Shown: one piece after another, positions 27,730-36,525 of the stretch
How positions within the stretch are numbered: position 1 is the stretch's first letter
How the letters are laid out: each line of letters begins with the position of its first letter
Origin: an uncultured Desulfobacterium sp.
Lineage (GTDB): Bacteria; Desulfobacterota; DSM-4660; Desulfatiglandales; Desulfatiglandaceae
Direction of reading: 5' to 3'
Assembly (NCBI GenBank): GCA_900258555.1
Contig: LT984854.1
Location: 2,148,975 to 2,212,974, forward strand
DNA: 64,000 nt
The notes under the pieces: model-generated
What the model was told of the DNA's origin: nothing
What the model saw: only the letters and a program-made list of their open reading frames with translations
Databases searched by the model: none
Translations under genes and position numbers: made by a program

Positions 27730-28130
27730 AGCAGCGCTTCCTTTTCGACAGCCATGCTTTGCTCGCCTTCTTTCAAAAAGAAGATGGGGCTGAAGTTGTT
27801 GCCGAAATCCTGAGAAAAGCAATTTCTCACAATCAGGATCGTCTTATATGCATCATAAATCTGGGTGAAATCCTGTATCTGACAAAGAGACGTTTCGGGG
27901 ATGAGAAGAAACTTCAAGTCCTGGCGAAAATCCACCAGTTAGGGATACAGATCCTGTCCGTGCCGGATTCAATTGTATTTCAGGCTGCGGGAATCAAAGC
28001 TACCTACCCCATATCATATTCAGACTGCTTCGCATTGTCCTGTGCCATCAGCGAATCGGCGATTTTGGTGACCGGTGATCCAGAATTTAAACAAGTGTCA
28101 CACATGGCCGAAATTTTATGGTTCAGATGA
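27726..28130 (+). CDS. vapC: PIN-domain ribonuclease toxin (VapC-like)
   Basis: 134 aa. PIN-domain acidic residues can be placed: Asp8 in RFLFDSHALLAFF, Glu in INLGEILYLTKRR, Asp in SYSDCFALSCAI and Asp in LVTGDPEFKQV. VapC toxins cut tRNA or rRNA when freed from VapB. The pair is intact, with no frameshift. The region directly downstream is decayed, so this may mark a small accessory island between the QNG1 gene and dnaJ. Confidence 0.87.
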   Translation: MKQRFLFDSHALLAFFQKEDGAEVVAEILRKAISHNQDRLICIINLGEILYLTKRRFGDEKKLQVLAKIHQLGIQILSVPDSIVFQAAGIKATYPISYSDCFALSCAISESAILVTGDPEFKQVSHMAEILWFR

Positions 28131-28438
28131 ACTGAATGGTTTTTCTCTCCCATTCCCCGAAATGATCATGGGGTCTGCCATTGGCTCATGTTCCAGATGC
28201 AGAAGATAGAGGAGTACCATAGACAAAAAGCTTGAGGATACCTATTCCATCTGTCAGTGAATCTATAACCCGCAGCAGAACGATTACAGAAAAAGCGGAT
28301 GCTTCTTATTACCATAACCTATTGATTTATAGTATTTATTGTGGCATAAAGAAAAATTACAGATTCACTTTTTTCCGAGTATTATTCTTGGAAGCAACAT
28401 ACTCAGAACAGCTCAATCATTTATGAAAAGGGAATATA
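28131..28438. other. Intergenic region without a recognisable gene
   Basis: About 310 nt between vapC and the decayed gene. It becomes AT-rich toward its right end. I see no convincing reading frame, RNA gene or repeat. It may be the remains of earlier sequence. Confidence 0.5.
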
Positions 28439-28920
28439 ATGCCGTACGCGATGTTTCGTCAGTATTTTCCAGAGATAGCGAAAAAGAAAACTCGCAGAGT
28501 AATGATCTTCCGTGATTCTGATTATGATCTCCCGGCAGGAAACTATGGTTTTCTCGATATGTTCTGCGATGGATCTGGCTGTGATTGCAGGCGAGTTTTT
28601 TCTGCGTCGTTTCAGAGAAATCTAATCAAATCGAGGCTTACATCACTTATGGGTGGGAAAGCCCAAGCTATTTCAGAGAATGGCTATGATATGACAACCC
28701 ACTTGCCATCACTGATCTGAAGGGTCCGGCATTGAACGTTGGTAGCCCACAGTCGAGTCTGGCTCCTGCTCTCCTCAATCTTGTTCGTGAAATTCTGTTG
28801 CGGGACGAGGCCTACCTTGACCGAATCAAGGGCCACTGTAATATGTTCAGATCCAGAGTTGATGGCGGCGGCAAGACGGGAAGACCGCAAGGCAAAAAAA
28901 AAGAGGAGAAGAATTCATGA
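28439..28920 (+). pseudogene. Decayed gene: frameshift plus in-frame stop
   Basis: The frame opens at the ATG at 28439 (AAGGGA upstream; a second ATG at 28451) and reads MFRQYFPEIAKKKTRRVMIF, then YGFLDMFCDGSGCDCRRVF. At the T6 run at 28596-28601 the coherent reading moves to the -1 frame and continues CVVSEKSNQIEAYITYGWES, PSYFREWL, meets a TGA at 28687-28689, then goes on with YDNPLAITDLKGPALNVGSP and AYLDRIKGHCNMFRSRV to the stop at 28920. One lost T and one nonsense change explain this. I recall intact proteins of this layout (about 150 aa, with a cysteine-containing CDCRRVF motif and a basic tail) but know no function. Confidence 0.75.
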
Positions 28921-29837
28921 CAGATAAATTAACATCTTTATCACCGGGTAAAATAATAGACCTGATCCTGCGTATGTTCGGATATATGCTGGGATTCATG
29001 GGGGCAATATGCGTGCTGTCTGCCGGGATAGATCTCTTCAGGGGTAAAGATGACTACCTGTCAGGGCTTATCTCCGGGGCGGTCATGCTGGCCATCTCTG
29101 TCGGCGCACTCAAGCTTGGAAAACGCGCCGGCCTTGCTGTAGATGAACGACTCTCACGTTTCGGGGTAAATTTCGGGGCGGGCGATACAAAGCCTTTGGA
29201 CGAAAACTCCGAAGTATATCGGGAAAAGTTTGATACATACAGAGGAACTGTAGAACATGTGGAAGTGAGAAAAAAGCCTGTAGATGAAAAAGGAAAACCA
29301 GTTGATTCCTATGCGGTGCAAAGGGCCTACCGCATCAGTGACCGGGATCGCTTCATCGTGGGCCGCAATCGCAATATGATTCAGTTTTTCCTGGGCGTTA
29401 TATTCTGGATCATAGCTTTCTTTTACAGTAATGGATACAAGGCCATCCTGGGACAAGGCCGATGGGAATTTGATTTCCTGTCTTTAATCATGGTCCTTGT
29501 TGGAATTATTTTTACATTTATTGGTGGCTTGGATGACCATGTGGAGATAGACAAACACGAGGGCTGGGTTAAACGCGATCGGGCCTGGGTCTTTATCCCC
29601 TTTATCAGGAGATACCCATTGAGTCAGTTTGATCATGTACTGATCAAACGCTCCGACTCTGAGATCGTGGCCAGCCTAAACAGTGATGCATCGGCGGACG
29701 ATGAAATCCACTACAAGGTGTGTCTGTCTGGTTCTGAGTTTTTAGCTCTTTATACTTTCAGCAGTTTTTTCGATGCCCGGGATCTTGCCCAGAAGGTGGC
29801 AGGATACACCGGATTTCCAGTGAAGGATGATTTTTAG
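28917..29837 (+). CDS. Unrecognised membrane protein, tandem paralogue A
   Basis: 306 aa, no family I can name. Two hydrophobic segments near the N-terminus (MLGFMGAICVLSAGIDLF and LISGAVMLAISVGALKLG), a hydrophilic stretch with YRGTVEHVEVRKKPVDEKG, then a second pair (FFLGVIFWIIAFFYS, FLSLIMVLVGIIFTFIGG), and a C-terminal globular domain (DDHVEIDKHEGWVKRDRAW, then FDHVLIKRSD and DARDLAQKVAGYTGFP). That last domain recurs in the next gene, so the two arose by duplication. It looks like a PH-like beta fold, by pattern only. The ATG overlaps the end of the pseudogene (ATGA). Confidence 0.7.
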   Translation: MTDKLTSLSPGKIIDLILRMFGYMLGFMGAICVLSAGIDLFRGKDDYLSGLISGAVMLAISVGALKLGKRAGLAVDERLSRFGVNFGAGDTKPLDENSEVYREKFDTYRGTVEHVEVRKKPVDEKGKPVDSYAVQRAYRISDRDRFIVGRNRNMIQFFLGVIFWIIAFFYSNGYKAILGQGRWEFDFLSLIMVLVGIIFTFIGGLDDHVEIDKHEGWVKRDRAWVFIPFIRRYPLSQFDHVLIKRSDSEIVASLNSDASADDEIHYKVCLSGSEFLALYTFSSFFDARDLAQKVAGYTGFPVKDDF

Positions 29838-29863
29838 ATCTGTATTGATAACGGAGGAGAGTA

Positions 29864-30700
29864 GTGAAATATTTTTACGGCAAATTCATGAGCCTTTTTC
29901 CCCTGGGTATCGGGATTGCCATCGTCTTTTTGGGGATGGAGTCGCCCCCGGTAATAAAATTGTCTCCGGACCTGGAAGTATCCCGTGAGGTTTTTATCGG
30001 TATAGGCGGCGCATTCATCGGCCTGGCCTTCTTTATGGTGATATTGGCGAGGTATGTTGAATTAGCTGTTATTAGACTGATCAACATCATTCTGCCTGAA
30101 AGCTTACGCATTGATCTTGAGCCGCCTGCCCCCGAAGAACCGCAGATCCAAGAGTCCTTGCCAGAGGAGCGCATGATCCTGAAGGAGGGCAGATCCTTTG
30201 AGATGGATTCCAATTATGTGCTGACGAGCCATTTCTTTACAATAAAACAAGGCCTGCTTGTCGGGGTGCCCTGCCTCATGTTGGCGACGGGGTATCTCTT
30301 GGGGGGGTTGATGGTCGAACAATTCCCTGATTTAGGAATTCTGCCTTTTGTACTATTCCCGGTTGGCATAGCCTTTTGCAGTAAGCGCACCGACATACAG
30401 ATTGATGCTCATGCTGGGTTACTGACAGAGCGGCGCAAGATTATCGCGATGTCGCAAGTCCGTGACCGCAGACTGGATAAATTCGACAGGGTCATTGTCA
30501 AGAAACGGCTGTGGTTCGGGTTGTCTTCCCCGGTTCAGAGTTACGGCCCCAGTAATACCGGCTTTGGTGTGATCTATCTGGTACAACTGGGCGGCACCGG
30601 CCTGAAGACTATCAATTTCTATCGCAAGCATGAGGATGCCCGTGAGTTGGCACTGGCGCTTGCAGACGCGACTCGCCTCCCTCTGCTCGAAATCCCATAG
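29864..30700 (+). CDS. Unrecognised membrane protein, tandem paralogue B
   Basis: 278 aa. Two N-terminal hydrophobic segments (LFPLGIGIAIVFLGM, IGGAFIGLAFFMVILAR), an acidic linker (PPAPEEPQIQESLPEERM), two more membrane segments (LLVGVPCLMLATGYLLGG, LGILPFVLFPVGIAF) and a C-terminal domain related to that of the upstream gene: DIQIDAHAGLLTERRKI, then KFDRVIVKKRLWFG and DARELALALADATRLP. The start is a GTG at 29864 behind GGAGGAG. It is 26 nt downstream of paralogue A, so they form one unit and may form a heteromer. Confidence 0.7.
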   Translation: MKYFYGKFMSLFPLGIGIAIVFLGMESPPVIKLSPDLEVSREVFIGIGGAFIGLAFFMVILARYVELAVIRLINIILPESLRIDLEPPAPEEPQIQESLPEERMILKEGRSFEMDSNYVLTSHFFTIKQGLLVGVPCLMLATGYLLGGLMVEQFPDLGILPFVLFPVGIAFCSKRTDIQIDAHAGLLTERRKIIAMSQVRDRRLDKFDRVIVKKRLWFGLSSPVQSYGPSNTGFGVIYLVQLGGTGLKTINFYRKHEDARELALALADATRLPLLEIP

Positions 30701-30719
30701 GGTAAGTTCCACTTCAATT

Positions 30720-30746
30720 TTGACATTTTCGCTTTTGTCTTATAAT
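30720..30746 (+). promoter_or_regulatory. Sigma-70-type promoter of dnaJ
   Basis: Perfect hexamers TTGACA (30720-30725) and TATAAT (30741-30746), with a short 15-nt spacer, about 40 nt before dnaJ. No CIRCE-type inverted repeat is seen. Confidence 0.6.
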
Positions 30747-30784
30747 CTCACAACACGTAACTCGTAACCGGACGGTGTTAAAAG

Positions 30785-31927
30785 ATGTCTGAAGATTTTT
30801 ATAAGATCCTTGGTGTTTCAAAAGACGCTGAACAGGACGTCATAAAAAAGGCATATCGCAAACTCGCCAGGAAGTGGCATCCTGATGTCAACCCTGGAAA
30901 CAAGGAAGCGGAACAGAAATTCAAGGAAATATCCAGGGCATATGACTGCCTCGGCAACAAGGAAAAACGCAAGCTCTATGATGAATTTGGTGAGGCCGGC
31001 CTCCAGTCGGGCTTTGACGCTGAAAAGGCAAGACAATACAGCCAATGGGGGGCATACCAGCAGGAAGGACGGGGTGAGGCCCGCCAGGATTTCGGAAAAT
31101 ATGCCAGTTATGAAGATGTCTTTGGGGATCTGTTCGGCAAAGGTGGATTTCGTCAGAGTGCCGGCGGTTTTGGGACTAGCTATTCCTCAAAAGGGGCTGA
31201 CCTGCAACATGATATGGAAATTGACCTCATCTCCGCGCTCAAGGGTTTTGAGACAGAGCTTTCCATGCAAAAGGCAAGACCTTGCACTGTGTGTAATGGT
31301 TCCGGATCAGACCCAAAGGCAAAGATTACCACATGCTCCAAATGTGGTGGGTCCGGAAGAATAAATGTGTCAAAGGGCCCTATGCAGTTTACAAGAACCT
31401 GCCCTCAGTGCGGCGGCCACGGCCAGGTGGGAAAACCCTGCGCGCAATGCGGCGGCAGCGGCCAGGTTGTAGGCATGGAGACAATAAAGGTGACCATACC
31501 TCAGGGTGTGAAAGAGGGCTCCAAGGTCCGTGTGGCGGGAAAGGGAGAGCCGGGCATGGGAGGTGCTGAAGCCGGAGATCTCTATCTTATTATACATGTA
31601 AAACCCCACCCGATCCTGAGAAGGGAAGAAGACAATCTTTACATAGAGATCCCTGTAACTGTGGCGGAGGCAATGAAGGGCGGCTCCATCACTATCCCGA
31701 CGATTGAGGGTATGATCCAGGTAAAAGTCCCGCCCAAGAGCCAGAGCGGTCAGACACTGAGGCTAAAGGGAAAAGGCGCAGTCAATCTCAAGACAAAGAA
31801 GCGTGGGGATCTAATGGTGAAGCTGATAATCAAGGTGCCTCAGACCGATGACAAAGAGATCCTTGAAGCGGCTGAGAAGATGGAAAGGTTTTATGCAGGG
31901 GACTTGAGGCAGGCAATACGCTTGTAA
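30785..31927 (+). CDS. dnaJ: Chaperone protein DnaJ (type I Hsp40)
   Basis: 380 aa. J domain ([20 protein letters not shown], with the HPD motif in [11 protein letters not shown]), a Gly/Phe-rich linker ([14 protein letters not shown]), four CxxCxGxG zinc repeats ([32 protein letters not shown]) and the C-terminal substrate-binding domains. It stimulates the DnaK ATPase and binds unfolded clients. DnaK and GrpE genes are not in the window. A MerR-like gene converges on it with only 8 nt between stops. Confidence 0.96.
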   Translation: MSEDFYKILGVSKDAEQDVIKKAYRKLARKWHPDVNPGNKEAEQKFKEISRAYDCLGNKEKRKLYDEFGEAGLQSGFDAEKARQYSQWGAYQQEGRGEARQDFGKYASYEDVFGDLFGKGGFRQSAGGFGTSYSSKGADLQHDMEIDLISALKGFETELSMQKARPCTVCNGSGSDPKAKITTCSKCGGSGRINVSKGPMQFTRTCPQCGGHGQVGKPCAQCGGSGQVVGMETIKVTIPQGVKEGSKVRVAGKGEPGMGGAEAGDLYLIIHVKPHPILRREEDNLYIEIPVTVAEAMKGGSITIPTIEGMIQVKVPPKSQSGQTLRLKGKGAVNLKTKKRGDLMVKLIIKVPQTDDKEILEAAEKMERFYAGDLRQAIRL

Positions 31928-31935
31928 GATCCCTA

Positions 31936-32259
31936 TTATCTTAGCATATTTTTCTTCAGCCTATCTTGCAACCGGCGCGCCAAGTCTTCCAGGATTTCAT
32001 CAAACTGCCTTCTCATCTCCAGCATGTTCTGTCTCATCTGAAGGATCACTTCCACCCCGGGCAGGTTTACCTCCATTTCCTCGATCAACACCTTTGCAAT
32101 CCGCAGCCTTTCCAGGTCGCCAGAAGAAAGCATTTTTTCCGCTGATTTCTTGCGGCAGACAGGACATATGATATCTTCTTTTTCAAGGTCATTGAGCAGA
32201 TTCTTGCTTATCCGAAGACGTTCAATAACTTCAGTTATAGTCAAAAATTCCTCGGTCAT
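31936..32259 (-). CDS. MerR/HspR-like or CbpM-like small regulator
   Basis: About 107 aa. The N-terminal half resembles the winged helix of MerR/HspR and of chaperone modulator CbpM (FLTITEVIERLRISKNLL, then EDIICPVCRKKSAEKMLSSG and DLERLRIAKVLIEEMEVNLP). The C-terminal half is a coiled coil (LQMRQNMLEMRRQFDEILED). CbpM binds J domains and HspR represses chaperone genes, so the position tail-to-tail with dnaJ fits either. The CPVC pair inside the wing region could bind zinc, which is unusual. The start is set at the ATG at 32259; a GTG three codons earlier is possible. Confidence 0.6.
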   Translation of the reverse strand: MTEEFLTITEVIERLRISKNLLNDLEKEDIICPVCRKKSAEKMLSSGDLERLRIAKVLIEEMEVNLPGVEVILQMRQNMLEMRRQFDEILEDLARRLQDRLKKNMLR

Positions 32260-32279
32260 ATTCACCACCCGTTAAGAAA

Positions 32280-32453
32280 AGGTTCAGGGTTCAGAGTTCA
32301 CAGTTCACAGTTAAAAACCCAACATATTCGTATGCCTTGGATTTCAACTTCAGTAAATCTCAAATTATTCCAATTGATAGTCTGTGTTTTCTAACCTTAA
32401 ACCGTGAACCTTCAACTGTGAACTGTGAACCGTGAACTTTGAACTGTAAACCG
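32280..32453. repeat. Facing inverted arrays of heptamer repeats
   Basis: Left array (32280-32314): AGGTTCA, GGGTTCA, GAGTTCA, CAGTTCA, CAGTTAA. Right array (32391-32453): nine units from CTAACCT and TAAACCG through TGAACCT, TCAACTG, TGAACTG, TGAACCG, TGAACTT, TGAACTG to TAAACCG. The left units are the reverse complement of the right ones, so a transcript or cruciform could fold across the 76-nt spacer. It lies between the acs stop codon and the MerR-like start. Confidence 0.8.
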
Positions 32454-32501
32454 TTACAAACCCTCAAATACCACATAACTTACAACGAGGCAAGAAGGCT
32501 A

Positions 32502-34463
32502 TTATGATTTGGTCTCCATAACCAGCTTGTCAAAACCCGCCCTGTCCTGAAGGGTGCTCAGATCACCCAGATCCTCAGTCTCTCCGGAAGCTAATTTCCT
32601 TAAAACCCTTCTCATGATCTTTCCGCTCCTGGTCTTTGGAAGTGAATCTGTAAACTGGATCTTATCCGGTGTGGCTATTGGGCCTATCAATTTTCTTACC
32701 TGGCTGATCAAGGCCTTTGTCAAGGTGTCTGATTTCTCGACCCCTACATTTAGGACAACAAAGGCGTATATCCCCTCTCCTTTGATATCATGGGGATAAC
32801 CCACAACAGCCGCTTCTGACACATCCTTGTGTGCGACAAGTGCGCTTTCCACCTCGGCAGTGCCCAGACGGTGGCCGGAGACGTTTATGACATCATCCAC
32901 CCTGCCCATAAGCCAGAAATAGCCGTCTCTGTCCTTTTTGGCCCCATCACCGGTAAAATATATACCCGGAAACTGACTGAAATATGTCTGCCTGAATCTG
33001 TCAGGGTCTCTGAACACCCCGCGCATCATCCCAGGCCACGGCCTTTTCATTACCAGGTAGCCGCTCTCCCCAGTCTTACACTCCTTACCGTTGTCGTTAA
33101 TTATCATGGGAACCACTCCTGGAAACGGCACTGTTGCAGAACCGGGTTTTAGGGGGATGGCGCCGGGTATTGGTGAAAGCAGTATGCCTCCTGTCTCTGT
33201 CTGCCACCAGGTATCTACAATCGGGCACCTGCCCTTGCCGATGTTTTTGTAATACCACTTCCAGGCCTCTGGATTGAGGACCTCCCCAACGCTTCCAAGC
33301 AACCTTAAACTCGAAAGGTCATATTTCCTGGGCCACTGGACACCGTATTTGGCCAGAGACCTGATCGCCGTGGGCGCGGAGTATAGGATGGTCACACCCA
33401 AGTCCTCTACAATCTTCCAGAACCTTCCAGGGTCAGGATAAGTGGGCACACCTTCAAACATTACAATAGTAGCACCATTTGCCATAGGGCCGTAGACAAT
33501 GTAGCTGTGGCCCGTAATCCAGCCGATATCAGCGGTGCTCCAGTAGATGTCATCGTCCCTGATATCAAAAATCCATTTGAATGTCTGATATGCATAGACC
33601 AGATAGCCCCCTGTTGTGTGGAGTACGCCCTTTGGTTTACCTGTTGACCCGCTGGTATACAATATGAAAAGAGGGTCTTCCGCATCCATTTCAACGGGTT
33701 TACAGTCCGCCTTGATGTCAGGGGCTGTCATTTCTTCATCCCACCAAAGGTCCCTGCCCTCTTTCATTTCCACGTTGGAGCTGGTCCGTCTTACAACAAA
33801 GCAGGTCTTTACCTCTGGGCAATCCCTTAAGGCCTCATCCGCATTTTCCTTTAACGGCACAACCTTCCCTCCCCTGTAACCGCCGTCGGCGGTAATCAGG
33901 ACAGTAGCGGCGCAGTCTTTTATCCTGCTCTTGAGTGACCCAGGGCTGAAACCTCCAAATATTATACTGTGGATTGCGCCAATACGCGCGCAGGCCAGCA
34001 TCGCTACAGGAAGCTGCGGCACCATTGATAGATAAATAGCAACACGGTCGCCCTTTTTCACACCCCTTTTTTTAAGGACATTGGCGAACCGGCATACCTC
34101 ACTGTAGAGGAGCTGATATGTGAACACCTGCCGTTCGCCCGGTTTGTCGCCTACCCAGATGATTGCGGCCTTGTTTTTGTTTTGCGATTCCACATGGCGA
34201 TCAAGGCAGTTGAAGGATGCATTGATCTTGCCCCCGATAAACCACTGTATCTTTGCCGTATTGAAATCGCAGTCAAGGACCCTCTTCCACTTCTTAAACC
34301 ATGTAAGCCCCGAGGCCGTTTCCGCCCAAAAGCCTTCAGGATCATCTACAGACCTGCGATATATTTTTTTATACTCAGTCAAGCTCCTGATATGGGCACC
34401 CTTGCAAAACCCATCTGAAGGCGGGTATGTCTTTTCCGCTGTTTTCTTGTCTTTCCTCGCCAT
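32502..34463 (-). CDS. acs: Acetyl-CoA synthetase, AMP-forming
   Basis: 653 aa, standard length. It makes acetyl-CoA from acetate, ATP and CoA. Visible: [15 protein letters not shown], the AMP-binding P-loop [67 protein letters not shown], and the C-terminal [11 protein letters not shown] containing the catalytic lysine (about residue 613), the site of regulatory acetylation in this family. An AcuC-type deacetylase gene sits 36 nt upstream and a GNAT gene lies further upstream, suggesting post-translational control. Confidence 0.97.
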   Translation of the reverse strand: MARKDKKTAEKTYPPSDGFCKGAHIRSLTEYKKIYRRSVDDPEGFWAETASGLTWFKKWKRVLDCDFNTAKIQWFIGGKINASFNCLDRHVESQNKNKAAIIWVGDKPGERQVFTYQLLYSEVCRFANVLKKRGVKKGDRVAIYLSMVPQLPVAMLACARIGAIHSIIFGGFSPGSLKSRIKDCAATVLITADGGYRGGKVVPLKENADEALRDCPEVKTCFVVRRTSSNVEMKEGRDLWWDEEMTAPDIKADCKPVEMDAEDPLFILYTSGSTGKPKGVLHTTGGYLVYAYQTFKWIFDIRDDDIYWSTADIGWITGHSYIVYGPMANGATIVMFEGVPTYPDPGRFWKIVEDLGVTILYSAPTAIRSLAKYGVQWPRKYDLSSLRLLGSVGEVLNPEAWKWYYKNIGKGRCPIVDTWWQTETGGILLSPIPGAIPLKPGSATVPFPGVVPMIINDNGKECKTGESGYLVMKRPWPGMMRGVFRDPDRFRQTYFSQFPGIYFTGDGAKKDRDGYFWLMGRVDDVINVSGHRLGTAEVESALVAHKDVSEAAVVGYPHDIKGEGIYAFVVLNVGVEKSDTLTKALISQVRKLIGPIATPDKIQFTDSLPKTRSGKIMRRVLRKLASGETEDLGDLSTLQDRAGFDKLVMETKS

Positions 34464-34499
34464 TTAGTCCTCCACAGGTTGAACAAAATTATTAGTCTC

Positions 34500-35639
34500 T
34501 TAATGCACTATATTTTGAACTGGGAATACGGTCTGTCGGATGGCCGTAACAACCCTTCTTATCTCTTTCATATTTTTTTTTCTTATTTCATCAGGGATAA
34601 ATGATGGTGTGTCACGAAGGGCGCAGACACCATCACCCCAAAATGTTCCTCCAAACGACATCAGGTCCTCTTCATCACACCCAAGCCCGTTCATAATCGC
34701 CCAGGCCAGCGTCCAGGCGCGGGCGGAGGTGTCCAGTGAATAACCGCCACAGCCTACGGCAAGCAACTTTGGGGAATTATCTTTTATCATCTGAACAGCC
34801 TGGGAAAAACCGATATTAGTCAGTTTCAGATTTGATAACGGATCTAAAACAAGTCCGTCAACACCCAGGGCGGCAATGACCACATCAGGTTTGTAGGACC
34901 TGATAAGAGGAGGAAAGATCCTTTTAAAGGCCCACATGAACTCTTCATCACCAGTATTTGCAGGCATAGGCACATTTACGCAATATCCCCTCCCCCGCCC
35001 CTTGCCTGTCTCATCTTCAAACCCGGTCTTGAATGGAAAAAGTGTCTTACCGCTTTCATGAAATGATAAGGTCATCACCCTTGAGCTGCCGTAAAATGCC
35101 TCGGCAACCTGGTCCCCGTAATGTGCGTCAATGTCCACATACAATACACGCTTTTTTCGATCAACGAACCTCTTCGCCGCAAGGACCACATCGTTTACAT
35201 AACAGAATCCAGCGGCAAAATCCCTGCCGGCATGATGGAACCCCCCGGTTGGATTAAAGGCAATATCGGCAGATCCTTCATCAATCAGTTTCACACCAAG
35301 CAGTGTTGCTCCTGTGGCAAGCAGGCAATAATCATACACCCCCTTGTACACAGGGCATTCGGTCGTGCCTAAACCGCTTTTAAGCCACCGCTCCTTAAAG
35401 ATGCCCTCATTCGCCTTTTTCAGAGTAGCCAGATATCTCTTATCATGAAATGAGAGGAGATCCGATTCCCTGGCAGGCACTGGGCTGTAAACACTTATCC
35501 ATTCGTGGTTGAGCAGTTTGAGCTTTCTGCACAACTGATAGGTTGCCTCGGTTCTCTTGACTGACCACGGATATCCCTCGGGTGGCTTAAATCTCAAAAA
35601 GGCGTCGCTATATATAAAGGCAGTCTTTGGTGGCTTCAT
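34500..35639 (-). CDS. acuC: AcuC-like histone-deacetylase superfamily protein
   Basis: 379 aa. Zinc-dependent deacetylase fold: the active-site His pair in GGFHHAGRDFAAGFCYVND, the Asp/His metal ligands in VLYVDIDAHYGDQVAEAFYG, and VIAALGVDGLVLDPLSNLKL. AcuC in Bacillus removes acetyl groups from acetyl-CoA synthetase. The gene precedes acs in the same direction with a 36-nt gap, which strongly supports the same role. HYGDQ replaces the more common HHGDG, a small deviation. Confidence 0.88.
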   Translation of the reverse strand: MKPPKTAFIYSDAFLRFKPPEGYPWSVKRTEATYQLCRKLKLLNHEWISVYSPVPARESDLLSFHDKRYLATLKKANEGIFKERWLKSGLGTTECPVYKGVYDYCLLATGATLLGVKLIDEGSADIAFNPTGGFHHAGRDFAAGFCYVNDVVLAAKRFVDRKKRVLYVDIDAHYGDQVAEAFYGSSRVMTLSFHESGKTLFPFKTGFEDETGKGRGRGYCVNVPMPANTGDEEFMWAFKRIFPPLIRSYKPDVVIAALGVDGLVLDPLSNLKLTNIGFSQAVQMIKDNSPKLLAVGCGGYSLDTSARAWTLAWAIMNGLGCDEEDLMSFGGTFWGDGVCALRDTPSFIPDEIRKKNMKEIRRVVTAIRQTVFPVQNIVH

Positions 35640-35653
35640 AATCCCAAGATGTT

Positions 35654-35795
35654 GTTAGCCGTTAGCATTTAGCCTTTAGCTTAATGAACTCGATATGTCG
35701 CATAAATTTATGTTTTTACTTATTGGATATAAGTATTGTATTAGTCAACCTTTTGAAATTCGTCCCTAATAGCCAATAGCTAAGCGCTAACGGCT
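35654..35795. repeat. Facing inverted heptamer arrays (GTTAGCC type)
   Basis: Left: GTTAGCC, GTTAGCA, TTTAGCC, TTTAGCT (35654-35681). Right: AATAGCC, AATAGCT, AAGCGCT, AACGGCT (35768-35795), the complementary sense. The right array runs into the stop of the GNAT gene and is followed by a T-run on the plus strand, so the pair could also act as a transcription terminator between the GNAT and acuC genes. Confidence 0.7.
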
Positions 35796-36305
35796 TTTTT
35801 TCCCCCGATCAAATATCAGTTCCATTTCCCTTTGTATATCAATACCTCCTGTAAACCGAAATCCTACCTTCTTAAAAACCTTGATTGCAATGGCATTTCC
35901 TGTACGCACATTAAGCCACAGCCTTTTACATCCCACATCTTTAGCAATCCTCCTGATGGTCTCAGAAAGTCTTGTGCCTATACCGCAATACCGGAATTGC
36001 TTTTTAATAAAAATCAGATACTCCGGTGATCCACTTTCAACCAATATGTCCAGTGCTGCATGACCGATGACAATCTCATTATGGATTGCCACGATATTAA
36101 AAAAAGAAGACAACATCATGTCAATCCACTTGTGGCGGAGCTCTTCATTGGCAGGCGGCAGACCGGCCTCCACCCCTTTGGGCTCGAAGGTATCATACAT
36201 TTCCCTGAGGCCCTGATAATAAGATTCCTCATAGGCAAGGAACTTTATAGTCCGGCCATGAGCATCTATTATACCGGAAGGAAGGATGTGACTACAGTCA
36301 TCCAT
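35787..36305 (-). CDS. GNAT family N-acetyltransferase
   Basis: 172 aa. GNAT fold with the acetyl-CoA binding loop in KKQFRYCGIGTRLSETIRRI (Q/RxxGxG/A pattern) and the following CKRLWLNVRTGNAIAIKVFK, KVGFRFTGGI block. Substrate unknown. In Bacillus an AcuA acetyltransferase inactivates acetyl-CoA synthetase, and this gene lies upstream of an acuC-acs pair, so an AcuA-like role is possible but not shown by the sequence. It starts 7 nt after the DUF2892 gene. Confidence 0.85.
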   Translation of the reverse strand: MDDCSHILPSGIIDAHGRTIKFLAYEESYYQGLREMYDTFEPKGVEAGLPPANEELRHKWIDMMLSSFFNIVAIHNEIVIGHAALDILVESGSPEYLIFIKKQFRYCGIGTRLSETIRRIAKDVGCKRLWLNVRTGNAIAIKVFKKVGFRFTGGIDIQREMELIFDRGKKSR

Positions 36306-36312
36306 CTACAGT

Positions 36313-36507
36313 CTATCTGGATTCAGGTACACCAAGTTTTTTGAGAATAAGCGCCAAAGGGCAGAATTTTGTGATCCCGAACTGAAAAAGATTGGCGCCG
36401 ACAAAGGCAGTAAAGATATACCAGTATGGACTTACCCAATAACCCAGGGCCAGACTGATCAGGACAAAAGACCCGGCCAATGTGTGAACCCAGTCCAATA
36501 CGACCAT
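36313..36507 (-). CDS. DUF2892 small inner-membrane protein
   Basis: 64 aa with two hydrophobic helices (WVHTLAGSFVLISLALGYWV and YWYIFTAFVGANLFQFGI) followed by TKFCPLALILKKLGV. This is the YgaP-type DUF2892 membrane module, which usually appears alone or fused to a rhodanese domain. The conserved Cys before the last helix (FCPL) is present. Function unknown; some members are linked to sulfur handling. Between the methyltransferase and GNAT genes. Confidence 0.85.
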   Translation of the reverse strand: MVVLDWVHTLAGSFVLISLALGYWVSPYWYIFTAFVGANLFQFGITKFCPLALILKKLGVPESR

Positions 36508-36525
36508 AATATGCCTCCGTTTAAA

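Noticed and set aside
28596..28602. Programmed -1 frameshift at the T6 run
   Set aside because: A programmed shift would still meet the TGA at 28687, so decay explains the gene better.
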